Below, piece after piece: positions 36,246 to 44,229 of a DNA stretch of 64,000 nt. The stretch comes from Candidatus Krumholzibacteriia bacterium (GTDB lineage: Bacteria > Krumholzibacteriota > Krumholzibacteriia > G020349025). Position numbers and translations under genes: made by a program. Position 1 is the first letter of the stretch; each line of letters opens with the position of its first letter. A model generated the notes under the pieces. The model was given only the letters and a program-made list of their open reading frames with translations. It did not search any database and was not told where the DNA came from. The stretch lies in NCBI GenBank assembly GCA_035649275.1, contig DASRJW010000010.1:1-64000 (forward strand), given 5' to 3'.

Positions 36246-37032
36246 GCGCGTTCCGTCGGCGCGCGAACCGCAGGCCGGACCAGGTCGCGTCGATGGCGCT
36301 GATCTTGTAGTCCACGAAGCCACGGGAGAGACCGAACTCCCGCACTTCCTTTTCGCCCAGATCGGTCGCTTCTCCCGAAGCTTTCTTCCGCCACAGGATC
36401 CAGAGGCTCCCCCCGGTGGCGAGGGCGCGCGCTGCGGCCGGGAAGCGGCGCGCCAGATCGGCCTGGGAGCGCGCGAAGAGCAGGACCATGGGCGGCGCGC
36501 CGCGCAACTGTGCTTGGAAGCGCACGCCCTCCGGCAACTCCCCCAGGGTGGAGGCGAAATCCACCGGCGCACCGAGGAGGGCCACGCGCATCTCCGGGCG
36601 CAGGCCCAGCTTCCTCGGCAAGGGCGTCCCGGAGTACGCGTCCATGCTGCCGCGAACCACGGGGTGCCGCGGCGCCTCCCGCTGGGCGCGCCGCAAGGCC
36701 GCGCGGATGCCGCGCCACTGGGTGTACACCGCGTCGGGGAGCAGGGCGCGCATCTGCTTCACTTTCTCGGCTTCGCCACCCACGAAAAGGAGCGGCACGG
36801 CACGAGTGACCCGGCGCTGGCGCAACCAGACGCCGACGTTGCGCCCCTCCGCCGGACGCCGCGCCAGATCGATGACGATGGCTTCGGGCGGCCGACTGGC
36901 AAGCCCGCGCAGCTTGGCGGCATCCGCCGGCACCACGGGCTGCACGGAGTGGCCAGCGCGTCGCAGAGCCTCGAGACCTGCCGCCGCCGCCGCGACGTTC
37001 CAGTCGATGAGCGCGATGCGACTCACCCACAC
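36208..37032 (-). CDS. pseudo-receiver/DUF3052 fusion protein
   Basis: A 274-residue protein. The N-terminal 110 residues look like a receiver domain (I-A-L-I-D-W-N ... I-V-I-D-L-A-R-R ... L-L-F-V-G-G) but with only part of the acidic pocket, so phosphorylation is doubtful. The C-terminal part (about 125-255) matches DUF3052: K-L-G-L-R-P-E-M-R-V-A-L-L-G-A-P, G-G-S-L-W-I-L-W-R-K-K and G-L-V/F-D-Y-K-I-S-A-I-D ... W-S-G-L-R-F. The tail is strongly basic. Its 3' end overlaps the convergent GroES-like gene by 38 nt. Confidence 0.72.
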   Translation of the reverse strand: MWVSRIALIDWNVAAAAAGLEALRRAGHSVQPVVPADAAKLRGLASRPPEAIVIDLARRPAEGRNVGVWLRQRRVTRAVPLLFVGGEAEKVKQMRALLPDAVYTQWRGIRAALRRAQREAPRHPVVRGSMDAYSGTPLPRKLGLRPEMRVALLGAPVDFASTLGELPEGVRFQAQLRGAPPMVLLFARSQADLARRFPAAARALATGGSLWILWRKKASGEATDLGEKEVREFGLSRGFVDYKISAIDATWSGLRFARRRNALRGSRRRGSRAR

Positions 37033-37428
37033 CCTCCAACCTGCCCGGCTCCTGCGGGCGCCTTCGTCACCCTACGGAAGACGCCGAGCCATTCTACCCC
37101 GCGACCGACCCGAATCTTCAGCCCGAGCGTCCATGGAATGGCTTGTGCTGCTCGCCTCAGCATACTCACTCTCTCCTCCCGCCTTCTGGCAGCTTGAGCA
37201 GCGCTGCGCTCGGAACGCACGGGCTCGGTCATGCCGCGGAGGGGAATGCCGTGCCACCGTGCTTCCCCCCGTTGCGCCTTGCTCTGCGGCACGAGGCTTG
37301 TTCTGCGGTGCGTACTCCCAGGCGAAAGCCCCAGGGAGCGACACGAGGTGATTCCTGCGCCGCATTTGCGAGCTCCAGACAAGCGATGCACGAGGATCGT
37401 GAGCTCGTTCACCAGGGGGTTCCCTGCC
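37033..37428. other. intergenic region, no gene seen
   Basis: This divergent spacer lies between the DUF3052 fusion and the secreted protein at 37429. I see no coding sequence with family resemblance and no convincing promoter pair. Open frames crossing it are antisense to the secreted protein. Confidence 0.5.
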
Positions 37429-38100
37429 ATGTCTCGCACTCTGTTCCTTGTGCTCCTTGCAGTCGCGTCGCTGCTCCCGGGAAGCGCCGTCGCCGCGCCC
37501 CCCAACAACGGGTACATCGGCGTCTTCGGAGACGCCGCCGGCACGAACTGCTGCATCACAATGAACTCGTCGGGCAACGGCCGCTTCTATCTCTATCTGG
37601 TGACTGCCGGCGCCACCGCCGCGGGCTTCACCGGGGCGGAGTTCCGCGTCTCCATCGAGCCGAGCGCCTCGGGGGTCGGCTTCGTCTGGAACCCGGCGGG
37701 CGGGGTCGTCCTCAACAGCGGGGATCCCATCGACAATGGCAGCGGCGGCGGCCTTTTCATGTCGTTCTCGTCCTGCCAGACGGTGACCGGCCTCGCCGGC
37801 GACAAGATCCCCCTGGGTACTATCCATGTCATGGCCATGACGACGCAGCACGAGGCGAAGGTGCGGATGCACAGCACGCCCTCCAACCCGAGCTTCAGCT
37901 GCCCGTCGGTGACGCTCTGCGACGCGCCCGCATTCACCCAGGTGTGCTTGACCCTGGAGCAAGGGGACCCGGCCCTGGGCGGCGACGAGCCCGTGGCCTT
38001 CACCTCGGCAGTGAACAGCACGAGCTGCTCCGGCACCTCGTGTGGCTTCGTCGCCGTCGCACCGTCGACGTGGTCACAGGTCAAGAGTTTGTTCCAGTAG
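37429..38100 (+). CDS. secreted protein, cysteine-containing, unknown function
   Basis: A 223-residue secreted protein: signal peptide residues 1-22 (cleavage near A-V-A-A-P). The mature part is rich in Gly, Ser and Thr with at least nine cysteines (for example N-C-C-I-T, S-S-C-Q-T, F-S-C-P-S, T-L-C-D-A, Q-V-C-L-T, S-C-S-G-T-S-C-G-F), suggesting a disulfide-bonded beta-sandwich, perhaps cohesin-like. It has no anchor. It is followed directly by a strong terminator, so it is the last gene of its transcript. Confidence 0.8.
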   Translation: MSRTLFLVLLAVASLLPGSAVAAPPNNGYIGVFGDAAGTNCCITMNSSGNGRFYLYLVTAGATAAGFTGAEFRVSIEPSASGVGFVWNPAGGVVLNSGDPIDNGSGGGLFMSFSSCQTVTGLAGDKIPLGTIHVMAMTTQHEAKVRMHSTPSNPSFSCPSVTLCDAPAFTQVCLTLEQGDPALGGDEPVAFTSAVNSTSCSGTSCGFVAVAPSTWSQVKSLFQ

Positions 38101-38129
38101 AGCCGGTATCCCGATCCCGACTCACCCCC

Positions 38130-38164
38130 GGCGCGGTCGTCTCGAGACGGCCGCGCCTTCTTTT
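38130..38164 (+). terminator. intrinsic terminator after the secreted protein gene
   Basis: A long hairpin with stem GGCGCGG/CCGCGCC (38130-38136 with 38151-38157) encloses a palindromic CGTCTCGAGACG and is followed by TTCTTTT (38158-38164). It starts 30 nt after the stop at 38100. Confidence 0.85.
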
Positions 38165-38202
38165 CGCGTCCCTCCGTGCCGGCGTGCTAGACTCGCCGCG
38201 TC

Positions 38203-39519
38203 ATGCAGGCGACGAGGCGCTGGCTTCGACATCGTGGCAACCTCGACAAGGCATCGCTCCGGCTCTTCGTCGCGGGCGCCGCTTTGGCCACCGCCGTCCC
38301 GGCGCTCCGGGCGCAGTCTCTGAACGATCCCGCCCTGCAGGTGCTCACCTGGGTCGCCGGCCTGTCGCAACCCACATCCATAGCCCTCCTCCCCCAGCTG
38401 CCGGGGCAACCCCTGGAGGCCCTGGTCGACGAGAAGGCGACGGGCAGGGTGATGCACGTGCGCGGCGGCGCACTGGTCGGGCCCGTGCTCGATCTGGCGG
38501 TGAACAGCCGGAGCGAGCGCGGTCTCCTGGGAATGGCGCTGCACCCCGATTTCGCCAGCAACGGTTTCGTGTACCTCTACTACAGCGCCAGCAGCACGGG
38601 ATTGGACAACGCGGATCAGGATGCCATCGCTGGCCACCGCGTGGAGCGCTACCACTGGGACGGGACGAGCCTCTCGGCCCCGGCGCCCATCCTCGCTCTC
38701 CCGGGCGCAGGGGGGCCCAATCACGATGGCGGCATCCTCCTCTTCGGTCCCGACCGCAAGCTCTACGGCGTCCTTGGCGACCTCAACCACAGGACCCAGC
38801 TGCAGAACCTCCCTGCCGGCCCGCCACCGGACGACACCAGCATCATCTTCCGGATCGACGACGACGGCTCCGTTCCGGCGGACAACCCCTTCCTCGCCTT
38901 CGGTGGGTCTATGCCCAAGGTGTTCGCCTACGGCGTGCGCAACTGCTTCGGTCTCGATTTCGACCCGCGGACCGGAGTGCTCTGGGACACCGAGAACGGT
39001 CCCGATGCCTACGATGAGATCAACCGCGTGCCCGCGGGCTTCAACAGCGGCTGGGTGCAAATCATGGGGCCCGATGGCAGGGATCCCCAGGGCCTCGGGG
39101 ATGTCTGGGTGGCACCGGGTTCGCACTACGGCGACCCGCTCTTCTCGTGGCTCGGTCCCATCGGCGTCACCTCGCTCCACTTCATCCGCAGCAGCATTCT
39201 CGGGGCGGCCTACGAGAACGACCTCCTGGTCGGCGATAACAATTTTTCGGGGCTGTACCATTTCGAACTGAGCGGCGATCGCAGCAGCCTGGTCATGACC
39301 ACGGCGGAAACGACCGACCGCGTCGCCGACAACGAGCTGGAACGGGATGTCTACCGGCTGGGAAGCTCTTTCGGCGTGATCACGGACATCGAGACCGGGC
39401 CCGACGGGGTCTACGTGTGCTCGCTCAGCCTCGGCCGCATCCTCCGCCTCCGCCGCAACCCCGCCGAGGTGCAAGCGTCCGACTGGGGACGCATCAAGGA
39501 ACTCTACCGCCCGAAATGA
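38203..39519 (+). CDS. PQQ-dependent sugar dehydrogenase-like protein
   Basis: A 438-residue secreted protein with an N-terminal signal/anchor (about 18-38) and a six-bladed beta-propeller of the soluble glucose/sorbosone dehydrogenase family. Motifs are R-G-L-L-G-M-A-L-H-P-D-F, then G-G-P-N-H-D-G-G, then A-Y-G-V-R-N-C-F-G-L-D-F-D-P and G-D-N-N-F-S-G. In this family PQQ and a His serve oxidation of sugars, but many bacterial members have unknown substrates; here the His in H-P-D-F and N-H-D-G-G are kept. It follows the terminator at 38130. Confidence 0.88.
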   Translation: MQATRRWLRHRGNLDKASLRLFVAGAALATAVPALRAQSLNDPALQVLTWVAGLSQPTSIALLPQLPGQPLEALVDEKATGRVMHVRGGALVGPVLDLAVNSRSERGLLGMALHPDFASNGFVYLYYSASSTGLDNADQDAIAGHRVERYHWDGTSLSAPAPILALPGAGGPNHDGGILLFGPDRKLYGVLGDLNHRTQLQNLPAGPPPDDTSIIFRIDDDGSVPADNPFLAFGGSMPKVFAYGVRNCFGLDFDPRTGVLWDTENGPDAYDEINRVPAGFNSGWVQIMGPDGRDPQGLGDVWVAPGSHYGDPLFSWLGPIGVTSLHFIRSSILGAAYENDLLVGDNNFSGLYHFELSGDRSSLVMTTAETTDRVADNELERDVYRLGSSFGVITDIETGPDGVYVCSLSLGRILRLRRNPAEVQASDWGRIKELYRPK

Positions 39520-39525
39520 CGACGC

Positions 39526-40770
39526 TCACAAGCCGGCGAGGAACGCGAGCAGCGCCGCGCGCTCCTTAGGCGTAAGGGCGAGGAAGGCGTCGCGGGCCGC
39601 GGCGGCTTCGCCGCCGTGGAGGCGGATCGCTTCCTCCAGCGTGGCGGCGCGGCCGTCGTGGAGGAAGTGCTGGGAGAAGCGCAGTCCCATGAGGGGCTCG
39701 GTGCGGAACTCCGCGGGCTCCGCTTCGCCGAGGCAGATGTCGGCGAGCTCGGGCCCCATGTCGTGGAGCAGCAGGTCCGAGTAGGCGCGCACTTCGCGGT
39801 ACTCCAGAGCTTTGACCTCGTTCGCTCCGGTGCGCAGCACCGGCACATGGCAGGCGGTGCAGCGGAGCTGGGCGAAGATCTGCTCGCCCCGGGTGCTGCC
39901 GCGCTTCGCTTTCGCCCGCGGCGGCGGGGCGAGGAAGCGCACGAACTGTTGCGCCAGCCGCACCGACTCCGCGTCGAGCTCCGGATCCGGCACCGGATCC
40001 ACTCCCGGCGGCAGCGGCCTGCCCCCGACGGTGCCCTCTTCGGGCGCCTGCGGCGTGGTCACACCTTGCTCGATCTGGAAGGCGCCGGCATTGAACTCCG
40101 CCAGCGTCGGCACCACGGCCTTGCGGCCGAAGCGGCCGATCCTGCCGTCGAAGAACCGATTCGGCCGGCCGGAGATCCCGTCGCCGTTGGCGTCGTCGGG
40201 ATCGGCATGATAGAGCAGCACGGAATCGGGCACCGCATCCAGGAGCCCGAAGCCGAAGATGTCGGGCGACGTCCGCTGCGCCTTCTGCGCGCCTGCGGGA
40301 ACCGGCTCCGCCGTGATGCCGAGAGCTTCCTGCAGGAGGGACGTCGCCCGGAGCTGGTAAATGGGGCCGCCGCTGTCCACCAGAGCATCGCAGAAGCCGT
40401 CGACGCCGCCCGGTGTGACCCCAGCGACCGTCGCCATGCCGGCTTCATGGAACAAGGAGGCGTGCAGCTCGATCTCGTCGCCGGCGCCGCCGGTCACCGG
40501 ATCCTCGTGACACTCGGCGCACGATTCGGCGTTGAAGAGCGGCCCCAGGCCGGTCTCCTCGGCGAAGACGCGCTCGAACACCACCCGGCCGCGTTCGAAC
40601 TCGTCCAATTGTTCTTTGGTCAATCGAGGGAGGGGATCACCTGGCTGTAGTTCCTTGGGGCAGTCCGTTGCCAGGACGATCCCCAGGAGACCCAGGAGGA
40701 TCAGTACGCCTTCGAGGCGTCCTTCTTGCCACCCGAGGAGGTGCTTCACGGCACGCCACCCCCATCCCAT
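39526..40770 (-). CDS. di-heme c-type cytochrome, DUF1111 (putative thiol oxidoreductase)
   Basis: A 414-residue protein with a membrane/signal segment near residues 20-36 and two heme c sites, C-A-E-C-H (about residue 87) and C-T-A-C-H (about 310). D-G-R-A-x-T-L-E-E-A-I, near the C-terminus, is the family's hallmark. DUF1111 proteins are di-heme peroxidase relatives linked to thiol oxidation. It overlaps nothing but ends 7 nt from the stop of the convergent sugar dehydrogenase gene. The ATG at 40770 gives the better signal segment; the frame is open to 40821. Confidence 0.88.
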   Translation of the reverse strand: MGWGWRAVKHLLGWQEGRLEGVLILLGLLGIVLATDCPKELQPGDPLPRLTKEQLDEFERGRVVFERVFAEETGLGPLFNAESCAECHEDPVTGGAGDEIELHASLFHEAGMATVAGVTPGGVDGFCDALVDSGGPIYQLRATSLLQEALGITAEPVPAGAQKAQRTSPDIFGFGLLDAVPDSVLLYHADPDDANGDGISGRPNRFFDGRIGRFGRKAVVPTLAEFNAGAFQIEQGVTTPQAPEEGTVGGRPLPPGVDPVPDPELDAESVRLAQQFVRFLAPPPRAKAKRGSTRGEQIFAQLRCTACHVPVLRTGANEVKALEYREVRAYSDLLLHDMGPELADICLGEAEPAEFRTEPLMGLRFSQHFLHDGRAATLEEAIRLHGGEAAAARDAFLALTPKERAALLAFLAGL

Positions 40771-41094
40771 CGCTCTCAGCCAATCCGCCCCGCACGGCGC
40801 TCGCCACGGTCTGGCGGACACCGGAGTCGTGACGTTGAGCTGAGTACCCGAATCGCATGGATGCGATCACTGTGCCAGGGACTCATTGCATGGAACGGTG
40901 TGCCATGGGGAAGGACGGGACAAGGAGCGAAGCGGTCTGCAGGTGCTTTCGACGCAGGCCCGAATCACGTGCTTGCAGGCCGCACGCCAGACAGTTGCCC
41001 CGCACAGCCTGGGATGGTGACATCGTGACCAGCGCCGCCGGCGAACACGGCCGCAAGCCACTCCACACACCCCTCACCAAGACGCCTCTCTACA
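40771..41094. other. intergenic region, no gene seen
   Basis: Located between the DUF1111 gene start and the end of the kinase gene at 41095. It has no recognisable gene, hairpin with T-run or clear promoter. Short open frames here do not resemble proteins. Confidence 0.4.
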
Positions 41095-43338
41095 TTAGAG
41101 TGCCGGGACGCCCAGGAGACGCTCGCCACCGGCGCGGGTATAGGCCGCGGCCGCCGCGCGACGGCCTTCGTCGGCGCGCTTCAGGAGGCGGACGAACTCC
41201 GGCTCGGCTCGCAGGCTGTCGAGCCAAGGATCCCGCTCCAGGGTCGTCGGGCACCAGAAGCCCCGTTCCACCACCTGCGCCAGGAGCTCCAGAGCTTTCT
41301 TCTTTTCCTCCACACGGGCGAGGTTGCGCAGCATGAAGTAGATGCCCTCGGGATCCTGGAATCCGCTTCCCTGCAGCCCCTCGACGAGCGTCAGGCATTC
41401 CTCGCGCTGCAGCTCCAGCGCCGCCCGCGTCGATGACATGACACGGATCCTCAGGCCTTCGAAATGGCCGCTCTCGAGTTCCCGCAGGGCGGCGAGGGAC
41501 TCCGCTTCGCGTCCGATCATGGCCAGGGCCTGACTGCGGAGGAACGCCGGCTTCTCGCTGTCGTTCGCGATGGCGCGCTCGTAGTCACCTTGCATCCAAT
41601 AGGTGAAGTGCACGCTGGTCGCGATGTTGGGGTCGAGCCGCTTGGCGCGCCGATCCGCCGCCACGGAGGCCTCGAGCAGGCCGCAGAAGCGGCAGGCCAC
41701 CACCAGGCCGGCGTAGAGGTCGGGATCCGCTGCCTGCTCCAGACCGCGTTGCACCAAGCGCCGCATGGCCTCGACGGCGCGCCCCGACTCCACCTCCTGG
41801 TAGGTGACGTAGTTGTGCGCGATGGACAGATCCGGATCGAGCTGCAGGGCGCGGTCGAAGGCTTCCTCGGCGCGCTGCTTGTATTCCCCTGCCTCCGCAT
41901 GGCCGAACTTCGCCATCAGACGGTAGACCCGAGCCAGGCGCGTCCAAGCCGGAGCATAGTCTGGATCTTCCGCGAGGCAGGCCCGATACAGGTCACGCGC
42001 CGCCATCAAGGTGGAGGACTGCACCGAAGAGACGATCACCTGATTGGCGCGCAAGTACAGCTCGTAGGCGCGGCTGCTGCGGGGCGCTTCTTGGTCCAGC
42101 CGGCGCTCGTCGCGCGCCGAGAGCGGCACAGCCAAGGAATCCACGATCTGGTGCACCAGGGAATCCTGCAGCTGGAAGAGATCGCCGAGCGGCACCTGCA
42201 GCGTCTTGGACCACAAGACGGTGCCTGCGGGCACCGCCACCAGCTGCGCCGCGACACGCAGCTGCTCGCCCGCACGGAGCACTGTGCCATGCAGGACCAC
42301 GTCCACCTCGGCTTCCTTCGCCAGGCGCGGCAGGTCAGGAGCGTCTGTGGCGAAGCGGCCCGCCGTCAGGCTCGAGCGCACCACCAGGGACTCGAGCGCG
42401 GCGAGGGAGGAGGTGATCGCATCGGGGAGGCTGAAGGCCAGGAAGTCCGTGTCGGCATCGGCGCGCAGGATCCGGAAGGGCAAGGCGATGAACCGCGTCG
42501 TCCGCTGCACCAGGGGCATTTCCGGTGTGCTGAAGAGAAGCAGGGCCGACCGCACCTCCTGTGCCATGGCGGCGGCGTTGGCGTAACGGTCCGCCGGTTT
42601 CTTCTCCAGCGCTCGCTGGATGACCCGGTCCGTTGCCACGATGGCGGCACCGCCGGAAAGCGCCGGTGGCTGGCGGCGCGTGATCGCCTCGCAGGTCTCC
42701 ACGATCGTCTTGCCTGGGAAGGCAGGCTGGGAGGTGAGCATCTCGAAGAGGAGGGCGCCGAGGGAGAAGAGATCGCTCGCCGGCGTCACCGTCTCGCCCG
42801 ACCATTGTTCCGGTGCCATGTAGCGTGGAGTGCCGACCGCCATCCCGGTCTGGGTGAGATGCAGGGTGTCGCCGTTCAGGTCCAGCGGCCGGGCCAGGCC
42901 GAAGTCCAGCAGCTTCGCCCCGTGCGGGGTGAGGAAGACGTTGGATGGCTTGATGTCCCGATGCACGAGAGCGAGGCGGTGCAACGCCTCCAGGCCGGAG
43001 AGAATCTCGAGGGTGGCTTGCAGGGCCTCGCCCAGGGCGAGGGGGCCGCGCCCCATGCGGACTTCGAGGGGCTCGCCATCGATCAGCTCCATGACGATGT
43101 AGAGCTCGTCGGCGTCCTCGCCGATCTCGTACACCTGGCAGACGTTGGGATGGTTGACGCTCGCCGCCACGCGGGCTTCTCGCAGCAACCGCTGGCGGGC
43201 CACGGCATCCCGCGATTCCCGGAGCTTCTTCAAGGCTACGCGTCGTCCGAGACTCTCGTCCTCGGCAGCATAGACGATACCCATACCGCCCTCGCCGAGC
43301 TTCTCCACGATCTTGAAGCGACCGATCGACTCGGGCAC
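41095..43338 (-). CDS. serine/threonine protein kinase with TPR region
   Basis: A 747-residue kinase. The N-terminal Hanks-type domain has the glycine loop G-E-G-G-M-G (15-20), Lys37, H-R-D-I-K-P-S-N (126-133) and D-F-G (145-147), so it should be active. A middle region (about 290-420) matches the TolB-like/FlgO-type module with L-P-F-R-I-L and V-L-H-G-T-V-L-R-A-G-E-Q-L, and the C-terminal half is TPR-rich. No transmembrane segment is clear. It is a paralogue of the kinase at 59557. It is divergent from the selenoprotein gene at 43545. Confidence 0.9.
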   Translation of the reverse strand: MPESIGRFKIVEKLGEGGMGIVYAAEDESLGRRVALKKLRESRDAVARQRLLREARVAASVNHPNVCQVYEIGEDADELYIVMELIDGEPLEVRMGRGPLALGEALQATLEILSGLEALHRLALVHRDIKPSNVFLTPHGAKLLDFGLARPLDLNGDTLHLTQTGMAVGTPRYMAPEQWSGETVTPASDLFSLGALLFEMLTSQPAFPGKTIVETCEAITRRQPPALSGGAAIVATDRVIQRALEKKPADRYANAAAMAQEVRSALLLFSTPEMPLVQRTTRFIALPFRILRADADTDFLAFSLPDAITSSLAALESLVVRSSLTAGRFATDAPDLPRLAKEAEVDVVLHGTVLRAGEQLRVAAQLVAVPAGTVLWSKTLQVPLGDLFQLQDSLVHQIVDSLAVPLSARDERRLDQEAPRSSRAYELYLRANQVIVSSVQSSTLMAARDLYRACLAEDPDYAPAWTRLARVYRLMAKFGHAEAGEYKQRAEEAFDRALQLDPDLSIAHNYVTYQEVESGRAVEAMRRLVQRGLEQAADPDLYAGLVVACRFCGLLEASVAADRRAKRLDPNIATSVHFTYWMQGDYERAIANDSEKPAFLRSQALAMIGREAESLAALRELESGHFEGLRIRVMSSTRAALELQREECLTLVEGLQGSGFQDPEGIYFMLRNLARVEEKKKALELLAQVVERGFWCPTTLERDPWLDSLRAEPEFVRLLKRADEGRRAAAAAYTRAGGERLLGVPAL

Positions 43339-43478
43339 GTTGCTCCCTCTGCGGCTTCCTCCGGCCGGCTGGCCTACGTGGCACAGGAGGCGCGAAGAGC
43401 ATACAACAGCGCGCCTGCCTTCCTGTCAGGGATGTCAGGCTCGGTGTCCCGTGGTTCTCCGAGGGCCGGCAGCGCTGT

Positions 43479-43484
43479 TATACT
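43479..43484 (+). promoter_or_regulatory. candidate extended -10 promoter of redoxin selenoprotein gene
   Basis: TATACT preceded by TG one base upstream (TGTTATACT) forms an extended -10 element in the 206-bp divergent spacer. The transcript would begin near 43491, about 54 nt before the TTG start. No -35 match is evident, which is usual for extended -10 promoters. Confidence 0.45.
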
Positions 43485-43544
43485 TGTGGTGGAAGCCGCG
43501 GACCGCTGGCAGCGGTGTCCCGGCTTCCCCAAGGAGGCTGACGG

Positions 43545-44120
43545 TTGTCGATCCGATCTCGCGCCCTACCACCGGTCCGCCGCATCCCGGTCCTTCTCGC
43601 CTTGTTCGCCTCGCTCCTGGCGCCGCTGGCGTGCGAGGACGACATGCCCTTCGGGCCCCCACCAGAGGGAATCATGCAGGACTTCACGCTGCACGACGTG
43701 AACCCGAATTCCCCTCTCAACGGTCAGGAAGTGTCGCCCCGCCAGTACGTGGGGCAGATCTCCGCCTGGTACTTCGGCCACGCTACCTGAGGCTACTGTC
43801 GTAGCCAGTTCGGCTACCTCGATCAGATGCAGAAGGAAATCAACACCGCGAACCCCACATTGCCGGTCCACATCTTCGGCCTCAACGAAACCGGAGAGGA
43901 AAGCGGCAACGGTGACATGTGCTTCGGCCGGGTCCTCCCTTGGCTGCAGGACACGGCGGACCAGAACGTCTGGGGCCGCTGGGCGGTGCGCTGGCGCGAC
44001 GTGGTGATCCTCGACGTGGAGAACCGCGTGCGGCAGGTGGTCAACCTCACGAACTACGACCTCTCCAAACCCGAGAATTACGCCACGCTCAAGACCATCC
44101 TCCTCGACGCCGCAAAGTGA
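43545..44120 (+). CDS. selenocysteine-containing lipoprotein redoxin (in-frame TGA at 43788)
   Basis: One open frame of 191 residues interrupted by a single TGA (43788-43790, residue 82). Read as selenocysteine it gives the thioredoxin-fold core I-S-A-W-Y-F-G-H-A-T-U-G-Y-C, a U82-x-x-C85 motif at the redox-active position of AhpC/TSA or TlpA-like proteins. Reading continues with no other stop to 44120. A lipobox ends at Cys30 (L-A-P-L-A-C), so it is a periplasmic membrane-anchored redoxin. TTG at 43545 has AAGGAGG 7 nt upstream. A SECIS-like hairpin follows (43801-43817), and selB is in the window. An ordinary gene finder would report two fragments. A true nonsense mutation is the alternative, judged unlikely. 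Confidence 0.88.
43801..43817 (+). promoter_or_regulatory. bacterial SECIS element of redoxin gene
   Basis: A 17-nt hairpin, stem GUAGCC/GGCUAC (6 bp, all Watson-Crick) and loop AGUUC, begins 10 nt after the UGA. In E. coli fdhF the minimal SECIS is also a 17-nt hairpin about 11 nt from UGA with G and U in the loop. A competing stem GGCUAC/GUAGCC (43791-43806) directly after UGA could also form. Confidence 0.75.
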
Positions 44121-44229
44121 GTGGGCGGTCGTCGGCGCGCAAGCCCACGAGTGGCGCCCTCCCGGCCCCGGATGCTAGGCTGCCCGGGCTGGAGTGATGG
44201 GCGCCCCAGCGCCACCAGGGACATCACGG

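Noticed and set aside
37072-37962. Minus-strand open frame over the secreted protein gene
   Set aside because: No family resemblance, poor composition, and the plus-strand gene has a clear signal peptide and terminator.
43545-44120. Pseudogene with a premature stop
   Set aside because: The single TGA is at the exact redox position, the rest of the frame is intact, a SECIS-like hairpin follows and selB is present.
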